The translations under genes and the position numbers were made by a program. A stretch of 64,000 bases of DNA, taken from NCBI GenBank assembly GCA_013398275.1, contig VZSE01006029.1, positions 2,570,000 to 2,633,999 on the forward strand, in the 5' to 3' direction. Origin of the DNA: Promerops cafer. Its lineage: Eukaryota; Chordata; Aves; Passeriformes; Nectariniidae. The notes beneath the pieces are model-generated. The model worked only from the letters and a program-made list of their open reading frames with translations. It was not told where the DNA came from and ran no database searches. How positions within the stretch are numbered: position 1 is the stretch's first letter; each line of letters starts with the position of its first letter. This document shows, one piece after another, positions 11,603-24,100 of this stretch.

Positions 11603-14600
11603 ATTTTCTGGTGTGACCTCCAGTTATTCAACACAGACTTATTTCTACGACTGGATTTCTCTGGCAATTCAATTGCCAATTAAGTCGAGTTCTTACACCA
11701 TTAGCAACAACATGCAACAGATACGTTGCACCAGGAAAGAAGTAAATTTATTGAACGATGGTAACAAAAAAAATTAAAAAAAAAACCAAACAGTTTAACA
11801 AAACACTTATTTTAGTGACTGTCTTTAGCTGAAGTCCTACTAATTCACACACTGTGATTCTTTTAGTTTTGCTAAACCTTCTGCTGCTTGTGGAGGGTTT
11901 TAGAATTCACCACAGTACCCGATTGTTAATGCACCCATCTTTTCACTGTTTCCAATCCACCTCACCTACGAGATGCTTCAGAAGGTATTTCCACTAATGG
12001 CTTCCATTAGTATTGATGTTGCCCACATGAAATGTTTAATGTGCACTGTCAGGTTTAATCATGTGTTTGCTTGAACAAGATCCATTATTGTCTTTGCTTG
12101 TATTGCAGAAACAGCTTAGTAGGGTTTCTCACTTCACAGATTATTGAATCTTTCTTTGATGAACTGTGCTGTTTGTAGCCTTATAACTACAAGCTTTTAA
12201 TTATTAAGAATCTTAGAGAATTCTGAATGGTACAAGATAGAGGGTTTTCAGTCAGCACTTTGGACTCTGACTTGCCCCAGCATCTCTTGCCTGAGCTGTG
12301 GAACAAATCTAAAATAAACAACACATGGAAGCATCAATGATTGTGTAATACATACGTATATACATACATAGAGAGGGAGATCCCTGGAGGACCAGCTAAA
12401 CCAGTTTTGGCTCAGGCAATGTAGTGTGACATGGACATTTGCTTCAAACACTTTCTGGACAAATTCACCTCTGTTGAGATCCATCACCAGTATGTTAAAG
12501 TGCTTGTTAAGGCTGCATGTAGCCCTCTGGTGATTGTGTTGATGGATGATAGCTTTCTACTGCGGGAAGAGATTGAGCGCCTAGGGCTGATTCTTTCACA
12601 TGTGTTAGCCTTATTTTTTTGACCATGAAGCTTTGTTCATATGTCAGTATCTTAGCAACAGCAGACAGTCTGATTCTACTAAGTTCACTGTTTCCTCCCT
12701 GGGAAATTAATATGATGATGACATCCCAGTTTAACCTTCTATTTGCCTTTTGGGGTATGGAATGTCAGTTTATTTAGTGCTTTGCACTACAAAGCAACAG
12801 CTCCAGGAGCAATCAGCCCACAAAGGGTCTGAATACTGTTGCTGTGATAGGGACAGAATCATACCAGACATATAGCACCAGATACACAAGTACTTTGGCA
12901 GACTGTTATGTTTGCGACCTAAGAGTTTTAATGTCGTGAAATTAGAGGCCAAAAATAAGAAGGCAACTTCATGAAATGTCTTAAAATGCATCAGCAAGAA
13001 ATTAAAAGTTTCTGGAAATAATGTATTACTTAGACTACAGCGGAAGAGACAAAAACTCTGTGGGAGATTGTATCTGTACAGCAGTAGGACTGCAGTCATA
13101 TTCAGCAAGGTACTATTTGAATTGTTTGGAAGACAGCATTCATATCCATATATCTCTAAATATTTTGTGCTCAAGCAAAGATTAGAAGCCCACCATATAC
13201 TCCATTTCTTTCTGATACTGCTGGCTTATCATTTAAGGTTATGTCTTTTGGTGTGGAAAGGCACTGATAAAGTTAAATGAAGGATAACGACCTATTTTAA
13301 CTAATTATTCCTTTACGGTCCTGCTTTAAAAATATCTTTTTCCTTACCTCTTTCTCATTATTATCTAAATGTTCAAGGTTATGTTGCAAGGTATGTATTG
13401 AGAGCCCAGTTCTGCAGCCCCTATTTACCAGTCATAAGGAAGAAAGCTGAACAGGGTCTGTGAGTGCCACTGGTCTAATGTACACGATAGGCAAAAAAAC
13501 ACCCCAAAACACATATTGATTCCAGGCTGAAGAACCAGGAAAAAGAACCTATTCTTTTTCAAACATGAATATGGTGCACAATGCACTTTAATATCTGAAC
13601 AGCAGTGTCCATCTGTCTCTGTCTCTTCTTGTTCAGATTTTCCAGCTACACCTCGAGCTTGGACCCACATATTTGGTTGTACTCAGTTCTAGCACACCCT
13701 AACACCTCTGTGTGACTTTCAACAGCACTCCTTGTCTCTGATGTTAATGCAAGAATCCGGCTGGCTGGAGACCTGCCCAGTATGTGCTAACCAACCTCAG
13801 TGAACTTGTATGGGAATGTGAGCCACATCAGCTTCATGAAAACTAGTCTCTCCCCTTCTGAAACTACAACACACATTTCATGCTTCCCTGGCTGTTAATT
13901 TGCTTCAAAACTCGACATTTGCACACTGTGATCGAAGAGCAGTAACAAGAGGCCTTCACAGTGATCTGGCAACATTTTAAAATTGGAATTCTGAATTAAA
14001 CATGTTCATGGTCATCCTGAGACTACACACTGAAGAAAGGTTTAGGATAAGATGCAAAGAGTTTTAACAGAGGTGTTCACATAAATATTTTTACTCTCAA
14101 ACAAGGGTCTTGCTTATTCACTTGCAGAAAGACAGGAAGAAAGGGCAGGGATTTGGAAGGAAAATCCTTACTGTATTGGATTCAATGTGCTTCAGTCTAA
14201 GTGTCTTGGAAGATATTCATTTTATTACAGAGAAACACTGTCCTTAAGAGAAAACTGGTAAAATTTTGTTCACAATTACTCTTAGGAGTAAAAGTCAGAT
14301 TAACATGGGCCAATTGCAGAAAATAAGTAGGACAATAGCAAAATAAGGAACACAATTTTATGAGGACAAAAATAATTTTAAATAGACTTTTCAAGCTCTT
14401 TAATATTAAAATACACTTATCAATCAACAGTATTTTCTTTGACTAACCAGGAAAAATTTTTTAAGGCATCAAATTTTAGTCTCTTTAAAAAATTACTGTT
14501 ACTCCTACTGCTTAGGAGAATATTAATAGTAGAAATCCATATTACTAGTCTAGAATATTTTGTGAGGGCCATAATTACATGTAAAGATAAAATGCCAGTC

Positions 14601-15485
14601 TGCAATGTTCAAACAAAATATAGTTACTTTTGGAACAATTTTATTATTAACATCTAAAGGTACTTGGGAAAAATATCCACTTGACTGATGCAACTGCTGC
14701 ACGTTCTACTCTGCTTAGCAGAACATTTAATTTGAATACAAAAATATGGTTTTTTATGACCATGAGAACATTGCCTCCTGTCCGAGAGCACATTTTTTGC
14801 TTCTGTGGGGAATGAGATCCTGATTTTGTGCTGCTCCTATCCTTAGCCTACTATTTTCAAAATTATCATGGAACAACGTGTTCACACTCAAAAAACGACA
14901 AAGGAAGGCAGCCCACAGTTTGATGCTTTCTGAAGCAAAGAAAAGACAAACAAGAACCCCATTGTTTACATATATTTAATTGACATGAAGATACATGCAG
15001 GTAGTGCATGGTTTTCTTTTAGAAATGGGGATCAAGGTATTGCCTTCACAATACTAGTAAAAACCAGAAAAACAGCATTCTAGTACACATGCGTAACAAT
15101 TTTATATAAGCAGAAGGATGGCATTTTTAACAGTGCATGTTACTTCGGAATGTTTCAATAAAACATTTGTTGACAATTCTAATCATAACTACAGACAAAA
15201 AGTTTCCCATAAATACTTGAGAACAGAACACATTGCTACTTTACACTCAGAATTCTTCAGCTAACATTCTCCTTTCTTCCCACTGCTCCTTTTCATCTGC
15301 CTAGTCTAACAGTTAGTTAAGGTACTAAAAAAAATGACAATACACCAATTATTATTTCAGTTATGTCTTCTTGGGTAGTCCTTAAATCTCACTTGTAATA
15401 TCCTAATTTTTCTAAACAAAGTAATACAAAATTTTTAGTAGAAGTCCATCTTTGAAAATTCAGTATTCTAATCAGGACTATACTA
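11603..15485. other. intergenic DNA, no gene seen
   Basis: AT-rich sequence with short open frames on both strands (longest about 134 codons, minus strand near 12770-13174). None has a recognisable domain, and codon usage looks random. A small purine/pyrimidine microsatellite-like patch (ATACATACGTATAT type) lies near 12347-12370. Confidence 0.6.
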
Positions 15486-17277
15486 GAAAACAGGTTTTTA
15501 TCACTATTGGAAGAAAGGCCACTCAGGAAGACTATAAGGATATCATGAAGTTATGCAGGAAGAAAATTAGAAAGGCCAAAGCCTAACTAGAATGAAATCT
15601 ATTAAGTCAGTGAAACACAACAAAAATAAATAAATAAATAAAAAATTAAAAATACATTGTCAAAAAAAGGAGGGCTAGGGAGTATCTCCACCTTCATTCT
15701 ATGCAAGGGGAAACATAGTGGCAAAGGATGAGGAACAGACTGACATACTTAATGCCTCCTTTGCCTCAGTCTTTAGTAGTAAAGACTAGTTATACTCAGG
15801 GTATCCAGCCCTCTAAACTGGAAGACAGAGATGGGGAGCAGAATGAAGCCCCCATAATCCAAGGGGAAATGGTCAGTGACCTGCTGCACCACTTAGACAC
15901 AAAAAGGTCTATGGGGCTGGATGGGATCCACACAAGTGTACTGAGGGAGCTGGTGGAAGTGCTCACCAAGCCTCTTTCAATAATTTTTCAGCAGCCTGGG
16001 CTAATGGGGGATGTCCCATGTGACTGGAGGTTAGCAAACATGACACCCGTCTACAAGAAGTGCAGAAGGAGTATCCAGGAAACTACAGGCCTGTCAGCCT
16101 GAGCTGGGCACCAGGGAAAGTCACAGAGCAGACCATCTTGAGGGCCACCATGCAGCAGGTATAGGACAACCAGGGGATCAGGCCCAGCCACCATGGGTTT
16201 GTGAAAGGCAGGTCTTGCTTGACCAACCTGATCTTCCATGACAAGGAGTACTGCTTAGTGGAATAGGGAAAGGCTATGGATGACGTATACTTGGACTTCC
16301 TTGAGCCTTTGGCACTGTCTCCCATAGCATTCCCCTGGAGAAAATGGCTGCCCATGGATTGGATGGGTGCACTGAATGAAATCTGGCTGGATAGAACTGA
16401 TGAAAAACTCTCTGGCCAGGCCCACAGAGTGGTGGTGAATTGAGTTAAATCCAGCTGGTGGCTGGTCACTACCAGTGTTCCCCAGGGCTCAGCAGCAGGG
16501 CCAGTCCTGTTCAATATCTTTACTGACGATTTGGATGAGGGGCACTATGCAGCACTACAGGCTGGGGCAGAAGGGCTGGAAAGCAACCCAGCAGAAAAGG
16601 ACCTGGGGGTGTCGGTGAACAGCTGGCTGAAGATGAGCCAGTGTGTGCCCAGGTGGCCAAAGGCATCCTGGCATGTATCAGATATAGTGTGGTCAGCAGA
16701 ACCAGGGCAGTGATTGTCCCCCTGTTCTCGGCACTGATGAGGCCACACCTTGAATCCTGTGTTCACTTTTGGGCCTATATCTAAAAGAAAGATATTGAGG
16801 CTGGAGTGTGTCCAGAGAAGGGCAACAGAACTGGGGAAGAATCTAGAGCAGAAATCCTGTGAGAAGCAGGTGACAGAACTGGGATTGTTTAGCCTGGAGA
16901 AAAAGAGGTTCAGGGGAGACTTTCTTGCTCTTTACAACTCCCTGAAAGGAGGCTGTAGTTACTTGAGGGTCAGCCTCTTCTACCAGGTAACAAGCAATCA
17001 GACAAGAGAGAATGGTCTCCAGTTGCACCAGGGGAGGTTTAGATTGGATATTAGGAAAAAGTTCTTTCCCAAGAGGTTGTCAAACTTTGAAACAAGCTAC
17101 CTGGGGAACTGATGGAATTATCACCCGTGAAGCCTTTAAAGAAAATGTGGATGTGGCACTTGGGGACATGGTTTACTGAACATGGCAGTGCTGGGTTAAT
17201 GGTGAGACTCAATGATCTTAGAGGTCTTTTCCAACCTGAACCATTCTGTGATTTTATGATTCTGTAATTCTGTAAGT
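15486..17277 (+). mobile_element. CR1 retrotransposon, about 1.8 kb, decayed ORF2
   Basis: This is a 5'-truncated CR1 LINE. It starts in the linker/reverse-transcriptase part of ORF2 and runs to a 3' end made of TTCTGTGATTTTATGATTCTG-like units at about 17245-17275. Recognisable RT pieces appear in order. The stretch with MGLDGIH, LTKPLSIIFQQ and CDWRLANMTPVYKK is encoded at about 15875-16070. The VPQGSAAGPVLFNIFTDDLDEG region is at about 16478-16543. C-terminal pieces such as NPVFTFGPI, ECVQRRATELGKNLEQKS and GLFSLEKKRFRGDFLALYN lie between 16750 and 16955. After the LDEG motif the sequence jumps straight to the AEKDLGV region, so the catalytic F/YADD box is missing. Stops and frameshifts make it dead. 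Confidence 0.93.
15728..16102 (+). pseudogene. CR1 ORF2 reverse-transcriptase fragment
   Basis: An open frame of 124 codons carries the N-terminal fingers part of a CR1 reverse transcriptase (motifs LLHHLDTKRSMGLDGIH and LSIIFQQPGL..DVPCDWRLANM). It ends at a frameshift in the stretch that would read on to the NYRPVSL region. It is a remnant of the surrounding LINE, not an independent gene. Confidence 0.85.
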
Positions 17278-19957
17278 ATTTCACACAAGACAAAAACTAG
17301 CACTGTTAATATTAACAACAGGGTGAACCAGTGACATTTTAATTAAGGAAGTATAGAAGATAAAAACAAAGATATGGGTGTGGCAGAAAGGGAAAAGCCA
17401 AAAGCAACCAATTACCATGGGTTTCAAGAAAGGCTAAGGTGTGGAAAACCATAAAGCCTACAGATCCAGGGACACTGGGGCTAAAAAAGGCATGCCAAGG
17501 AGGGGTCACATTGCACCAATGCAAATTTTGAGGCCTTTTGCCAGGAGCACTGAACTACCCTAGATTTTCAGACTGCCTTCTTCAAATGCATTATCTGTGG
17601 GAAGACCTGGGGTTTACTACTTCCTTTTGAGGTAACCATCCTCAGATATTCAAAGAGCACAAGCACTTTTCTTCAGGCTATTCACACTCTTTTGTGAAGC
17701 TATGCTGGAGTTGCAATAGGAAGTACAGGAGGCACCTTCACAACACAGGACTTTATGGACAATACTTAGGAGCCTTCAAGTGTTGACCCTCACTCGCAAC
17801 CCATGACACAACATGACATCCAGTTCCTTAGGACACACCAACTTCAAACATGAAAAAAATCAAATTTGCCATGCAAAAGAGCAGTTTAACACTGAACCTG
17901 AATGCTATGCCCAATATGTTCTGTTTGCTTTGCTGGGTTAGTTTTCAGATGGATGAGCTCCCCAGTCTGCACGGAGGCGGTGGAAACACAGCTGGGGACA
18001 CGTTGCAGAGAGATCAGGCAGGTTCGGGCTTGTACCAAGCTAAAGGTGGGCAGCTTTGTTTGCCACCCAACTGCTGAGGAACTGGGAGCATTCAGTGTCA
18101 AATCTGTAGCTTTCTGCAATGCTGGAAGCAAGATAATATACTTGCTTGTTTTGGGGTGGACAGAAAATCTGTGACTACTCTGGGAGGTGCCTCTGTTAAC
18201 CAGCATGGTGTAAAGTAAACTTCTACCCAGCTGAGATGGTCTTACCACCACAACCCTTTCTGAAAGGCTCTGTTAGAGTCCATCAGCAATTAAACCCCTC
18301 AGGCAATATATGAGACTTTTAAAGAAGACTTTATATTAACTTTTGCGTACAAGACCAGAAATTACTATCACATCATTTACTATAATCTCCTTATCTTGGA
18401 CCCCTAAACTTTACTCCATGCTAAGCTAAGTAATTTACTTGATCAAAGTGTAGGCTGTACTTGACAGCTGTCACAAAATCCCTTAATATTCCTGCAGTTT
18501 GATGTCTTCTCCACTGCTTTATTGTCAGGACAGCAGTTTCCTTGCTGTAACCAACAGATTTTTCTGCTTTCCTTGATTTTATGACATTCTCTCAGACTGC
18601 TCTGTATAGCTTCAGTGCAGTTCACGAGCGCTGGGCATTTCCTAAGCTGTGGTTTAGAGCCTCCACAGGCTTGGTGTTCAGTTACCAGTGAAATTACATT
18701 TAACTCCCAAACTGTTTACAATTCAAACAAAAGGATTTCTCTGTACAGCATCCAAACCCGACAAAATTACAAGCACTTAAGCTTTTTGCACAAAGATCAA
18801 ATATAAAAAAATCTCCCTCCTCATATTTCCTTTGGTTGCAGTCTTCTGCATACCATATAGCTTAGCTTGTATCTGCAGAGCCTCTTTTTATGTATCACAT
18901 AAGCTTTTCCCGATAAGCCTGCCTTCTAATCCTCTAAGGGTTCCATACAAATTCAGTGTTTTCCTTTCTAAACTTCTTAATTTCTTACTTATTCAGATGA
19001 TATTTCTACACTTGACTCCTTAAAGACTTGGAGGTATATATATATATATTTTTTTTTTAGAATAGCTGTTAAGCTTTGTACCTAACTGGCCTATTAACAA
19101 ATCTATGACTCAAAGAAAGCTCAGTTCCACTCTTTTCCATTTTCCTAAACCAGGTTTGACTGTACTCATAAGATGGCATAAAGTCTTGAAGGAGCACACT
19201 AAAAAATCTGCAGTTAGCTAAGTGCCGATCTGATTAATAAACCCTGTGTCCATTATAATTTGTTCCAAACATTTTGGCTAACCACTTTTCTATCAGATCA
19301 AGCAGAAGGTGCCTGTATAAGAATTCCCCAGACTACCCTACAGGTCCTTTTAGGTCTCTTCCCACTCCTTTACTCCTGAGCTCACAGCACCTGACTGCAG
19401 ATGCTGTTCTGCAAATCCAGGCTTGGACCATGCTCCTTTCCAGAGTCTCAGCATAGTCAGCTCTCTTCCCATCACACTTTGCATCTGGTTTCACCTTGGA
19501 TGCCCTGTCCTGGATCAGGCTCTTCTGTTTTCCCTGAGGCCTTCTCCTGAATCATAGGTATTGCATTCTATAATCTTGGCATTTCCACAAAGCCAGAACC
19601 AAGCCTGGCACAGAGCCAGACTTGCTGTAAGCAGCATTCCCTGGAAACAGCTTAGTGCACTGAGAAACTCGTGAGAGTGAGTGGGCAGGAGGGCAAAGCA
19701 ATCTCTCCTGACAATCAGAGAGGAGCTTTGCTGCATTGCTGCTGGCAGAACATCTCAGTATCCATGCTACACTGACCTGGAGCAATGCAGGAAACAGGCC
19801 TGCACAGCTCATACCAGGGGACCATGTATGCCCGTGACAGCTCTAGTTCTGGCAGTGTGACCTGCTGCAAGCTCCAGGACCTGGATCCTGTCCCAGTGAG
19901 GAATACAGATGAAATTCCCACCTGGATTGCAGATTACAGCCCCTTCCTATATTTATA
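17278..19957. other. intergenic DNA, no gene seen
   Basis: This is unique-looking sequence between two CR1 copies. A moderately GC-rich block at 17940-18180 has open frames on both strands (up to 121 codons, minus) without a recognisable family. A TA/T run lies at 19033-19059. Confidence 0.55.
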
Positions 19958-20785
19958 TTTTACAGAATCACACACTTGTTAGGATTGGAAAGGACCTCTG
20001 GAGAACATCTATTTCAATCCCCTCTACCAAGGCAGAGTCACCTAGAGCAGGTAACACAGGCAGAAGTCCAAGTGAGTGAATGTCTCTAGAAAGGGAGATT
20101 GCACAACCTCCCTGGGCAGCCTGTTCCAGTGCTCTGCCACTCCCAGCATAAAAAAGTCAAGGTGTAACTCTGTGTGCTTAAATTTATGGCCATTGCTCCC
20201 TGTCCTGTCACTGAGCACATTAAAAAGAATCTGGCACCATCCTCCTGTCACCCACCTTTGGGTTATTTATATATGTTAATGAGATCCCTTCTCAGTCTCC
20301 TCCTTTCTAGACTAAACATGCTCAGCTCCTGAAGCCTCTCCTCATCTGAAAAATGATCCAAACCCATAATCATCTTTGTGGACCTCCAGTGTACCCCTCT
20401 GCAGTAGTTCCTTGTCTTTCTTGAACATTGGAGACCAGAACTGAACACAATACTCCAGGTGTTCCCTCACTAGGGCCCCGTAGAGGGGGAGGATCACCTC
20501 TGCTGACCTGCTGGCCACACTTATCCCAATGCACCCCAAGATATTATTTGTCCTCCTGGCCGCAAGGACACTGCTGGCTCATGGTCAGCTTGCCATCTAC
20601 TAAGACTCCCAGTTCTCTGCAGAGCTGCTCTCCAGCAGCTCAGCCCCAGCCTGTCCTGGGGTCATTCCTCCTCAGATGCAGGACCCTACACTCACCCTTG
20701 TTGAATTTCACTAGTTTCTCTCTGTCCAACCTTCTAGCCAATCAAGAGTCTGCTAAATGGCAGCCCAGCCTTCAGGTGTATTTGG
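19958..20785 (-). mobile_element. CR1 retrotransposon, 3' half (copy 1)
   Basis: This is a minus-strand CR1. From its 3' end (19958, ACAGAATCACACACTTG region) it runs back through the C-terminal RT region of ORF2, with minus-strand pieces VILPLYGALVREHLEYCVQFWSP (about 20400-20500) and LFMLGVAEHWNRLPREVV (about 20080-20160). The part from 20014 onward is repeated at 22058. The frame is broken by shifts between these pieces. Confidence 0.9.
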
Positions 20786-22056
20786 AGCCATGTGTACTCT
20801 CCACGAAGGAAAAGGAAGCATCCACAACAAAGGAGCACGCTATAGGGAGGAAACCTTTGAGAAAAGCTGGACTATAGCTACCTAGGAACTCTTCATTGGG
20901 ATGCACTCTAAAATAGAGACATTCATCCACCTTTTTTTGCCTTCTTTGGTCCACCTTCATGCTACACACATTTTGTAACATTCTGCTTTTACTTTACATA
21001 CTAGTTTAAATATATAATACCTTTAGGTTTGCTATGTCTTTGCACAACCCTCCCAAGGCTCTCAGCCCTGCATGGTCAGGATTTAAGAAAGAGCTATCCA
21101 TAACTGCCGCTGCTGCTGCAAACAGGATTGGGTGAGGTGGTATCACAAACAAAACAACCAGAAAAGAACAGAAAACACGTGAAAAGAGAGAGAAATAAGG
21201 AAGAACATGACTGCATAAGCCAAATGACAACTGTTCATAGCTGCCCATACACACACACTGTTCCAATCAAATGCTCTATGCAAAGGAAAGCTATCTCTCG
21301 CTATGACAGACCTTGTATGGGACTGTCATGGACTACCTTCCCAGCACTGACAGGGAAATGTGGCTGCAGCTGGTGCTGGCACTTCCACAGCAGGTTCCCC
21401 TCAGGTACTTTGGTACCACCCAACAGCCATCTGCTCTCCCTCGGCCTTTCGGAAGCACAGACACAGCAGATCTTTTTCATGCGCTGCAGACCAAACTCGG
21501 CTCTGAGCCTGAGGGACTCCTGTGTCTTTTCCACAGACACGCTGCAACTGCAGACACAAAAACTGAGCACTCAGGAAGGTTGCCCCTGAATGGTTTCATA
21601 TAAACTGCCAGAGTCACAGAGAAACAACAACCTGCTGCAGCACAGCACTTTGGCTGCTGACAGACCCTGTTAACCTGCTTGCGTGGCTGGTGCTGTGGAA
21701 GATGTGAGCATTGCCTGCTTTTCCACGAGTCAGCAACGATGCAAAGCAGGCATGACAATATACTGCACTGTAAAGCACTGTTGACAAAACACTGCTAGCC
21801 TGGACAAGGATGGGAGCTCACTAGTTTATACATTCTTGCCACAGGCTCTGAAAGCCAGAGACACCAAACTCCCTGTGCTCTGGCATGCTCCCCCTTTTCA
21901 AAAGGAACATTTCCATTAGAATTTGTCCTTTGCCCTCATGTAAAGGGATAAATCTGCTTTTGCTAGTAATGAACAAAGATATATTTTTTTTCACAAGCTC
22001 ATTTCATTTTATGCCTACACCATGGCCTCTGGAAACTCATCTTACAGGTTGAAGCA
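20014..22056. repeat. tandem 2043 bp duplication, copy 1
   Basis: The whole block reappears at 22058-24100 at a constant offset of 2044 bases with no indels seen. I noted substitutions at 20222, 20223, 20229 and 20826. It contains most of a CR1 copy and then about 1.27 kb of non-CR1 sequence. A single n separates the copies, which points to two overlapping contigs (perhaps two haplotypes) left unmerged. Confidence 0.95.
20786..22056. other. non-CR1 part of duplicated block, no gene seen
   Basis: Open frames up to 153 codons occur on both strands here and again in the second copy (22830-24100). They overlap one another in opposite directions, have no recognisable domain, and are not supported by splice signals I could connect. 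I treat them as non-coding. Confidence 0.55.
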
Positions 22057-22057
22057 N
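22057..22057. other. single-n contig junction
   Basis: One n joins the end of copy 1 (…TTGAAGCA) to the start of copy 2 (TCAATCCCC…). The same pattern occurs at 63770. Confidence 0.95.
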
Positions 22058-22829
22058 TCAATCCCCTCTACCAAGGCAGAGTCACCTAGAGCAGGTAACA
22101 CAGGCAGAAGTCCAAGTGAGTGAATGTCTCTAGAAAGGGAGATTGCACAACCTCCCTGGGCAGCCTGTTCCAGTGCTCTGCCACTCCCAGCATAAAAAAG
22201 TCAAGGTGTAACTCTGTGTGCTTAAATTTATGGCCATTGCTCCCTGTCCTGTCACTGAGCACATTCGAAAGAGTCTGGCACCATCCTCCTGTCACCCACC
22301 TTTGGGTTATTTATATATGTTAATGAGATCCCTTCTCAGTCTCCTCCTTTCTAGACTAAACATGCTCAGCTCCTGAAGCCTCTCCTCATCTGAAAAATGA
22401 TCCAAACCCATAATCATCTTTGTGGACCTCCAGTGTACCCCTCTGCAGTAGTTCCTTGTCTTTCTTGAACATTGGAGACCAGAACTGAACACAATACTCC
22501 AGGTGTTCCCTCACTAGGGCCCCGTAGAGGGGGAGGATCACCTCTGCTGACCTGCTGGCCACACTTATCCCAATGCACCCCAAGATATTATTTGTCCTCC
22601 TGGCCGCAAGGACACTGCTGGCTCATGGTCAGCTTGCCATCTACTAAGACTCCCAGTTCTCTGCAGAGCTGCTCTCCAGCAGCTCAGCCCCAGCCTGTCC
22701 TGGGGTCATTCCTCCTCAGATGCAGGACCCTACACTCACCCTTGTTGAATTTCACTAGTTTCTCTCTGTCCAACCTTCTAGCCAATCAAGAGTCTGCTAA
22801 ATGGCAGCCCAGCCTTCAGGTGTATTTGG
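22058..22829 (-). mobile_element. CR1 retrotransposon, 3' half (copy 2, artificially cut)
   Basis: Same CR1 as at 19958-20785, minus strand, but lacking the last about 56 bases of its 3' end because the duplicated block starts within it. Confidence 0.88.
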
Positions 22830-24100
22830 AGCCATGTGTACTCTCCACGAAGGAAAAGGAAGCATCCACGACAAAGGAGCACGCTATAGGGAGGAAACCT
22901 TTGAGAAAAGCTGGACTATAGCTACCTAGGAACTCTTCATTGGGATGCACTCTAAAATAGAGACATTCATCCACCTTTTTTTGCCTTCTTTGGTCCACCT
23001 TCATGCTACACACATTTTGTAACATTCTGCTTTTACTTTACATACTAGTTTAAATATATAATACCTTTAGGTTTGCTATGTCTTTGCACAACCCTCCCAA
23101 GGCTCTCAGCCCTGCATGGTCAGGATTTAAGAAAGAGCTATCCATAACTGCCGCTGCTGCTGCAAACAGGATTGGGTGAGGTGGTATCACAAACAAAACA
23201 ACCAGAAAAGAACAGAAAACACGTGAAAAGAGAGAGAAATAAGGAAGAACATGACTGCATAAGCCAAATGACAACTGTTCATAGCTGCCCATACACACAC
23301 ACTGTTCCAATCAAATGCTCTATGCAAAGGAAAGCTATCTCTCGCTATGACAGACCTTGTATGGGACTGTCATGGACTACCTTCCCAGCACTGACAGGGA
23401 AATGTGGCTGCAGCTGGTGCTGGCACTTCCACAGCAGGTTCCCCTCAGGTACTTTGGTACCACCCAACAGCCATCTGCTCTCCCTCGGCCTTTCGGAAGC
23501 ACAGACACAGCAGATCTTTTTCATGCGCTGCAGACCAAACTCGGCTCTGAGCCTGAGGGACTCCTGTGTCTTTTCCACAGACACGCTGCAACTGCAGACA
23601 CAAAAACTGAGCACTCAGGAAGGTTGCCCCTGAATGGTTTCATATAAACTGCCAGAGTCACAGAGAAACAACAACCTGCTGCAGCACAGCACTTTGGCTG
23701 CTGACAGACCCTGTTAACCTGCTTGCGTGGCTGGTGCTGTGGAAGATGTGAGCATTGCCTGCTTTTCCACGAGTCAGCAACGATGCAAAGCAGGCATGAC
23801 AATATACTGCACTGTAAAGCACTGTTGACAAAACACTGCTAGCCTGGACAAGGATGGGAGCTCACTAGTTTATACATTCTTGCCACAGGCTCTGAAAGCC
23901 AGAGACACCAAACTCCCTGTGCTCTGGCATGCTCCCCCTTTTCAAAAGGAACATTTCCATTAGAATTTGTCCTTTGCCCTCATGTAAAGGGATAAATCTG
24001 CTTTTGCTAGTAATGAACAAAGATATATTTTTTTTCACAAGCTCATTTCATTTTATGCCTACACCATGGCCTCTGGAAACTCATCTTACAGGTTGAAGCA
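22058..24100. repeat. tandem 2043 bp duplication, copy 2
   Basis: Near-identical second copy of 20014-22056. It begins inside the CR1 element, not at an element boundary, and ends at TTGAAGCA, where the sequence continues as ATAAAGAAACC. Such arbitrary ends favour an assembly overlap over a biological transposition. Confidence 0.95.

Noticed and set aside
21128..21758. Open frames of 153, 96, 93 and 89 codons in the duplicated block
   Set aside because: Their repetition at 23172-23802 looks like conservation but comes from the near-identical second copy. Frames on both strands overlap and none resembles a known protein.
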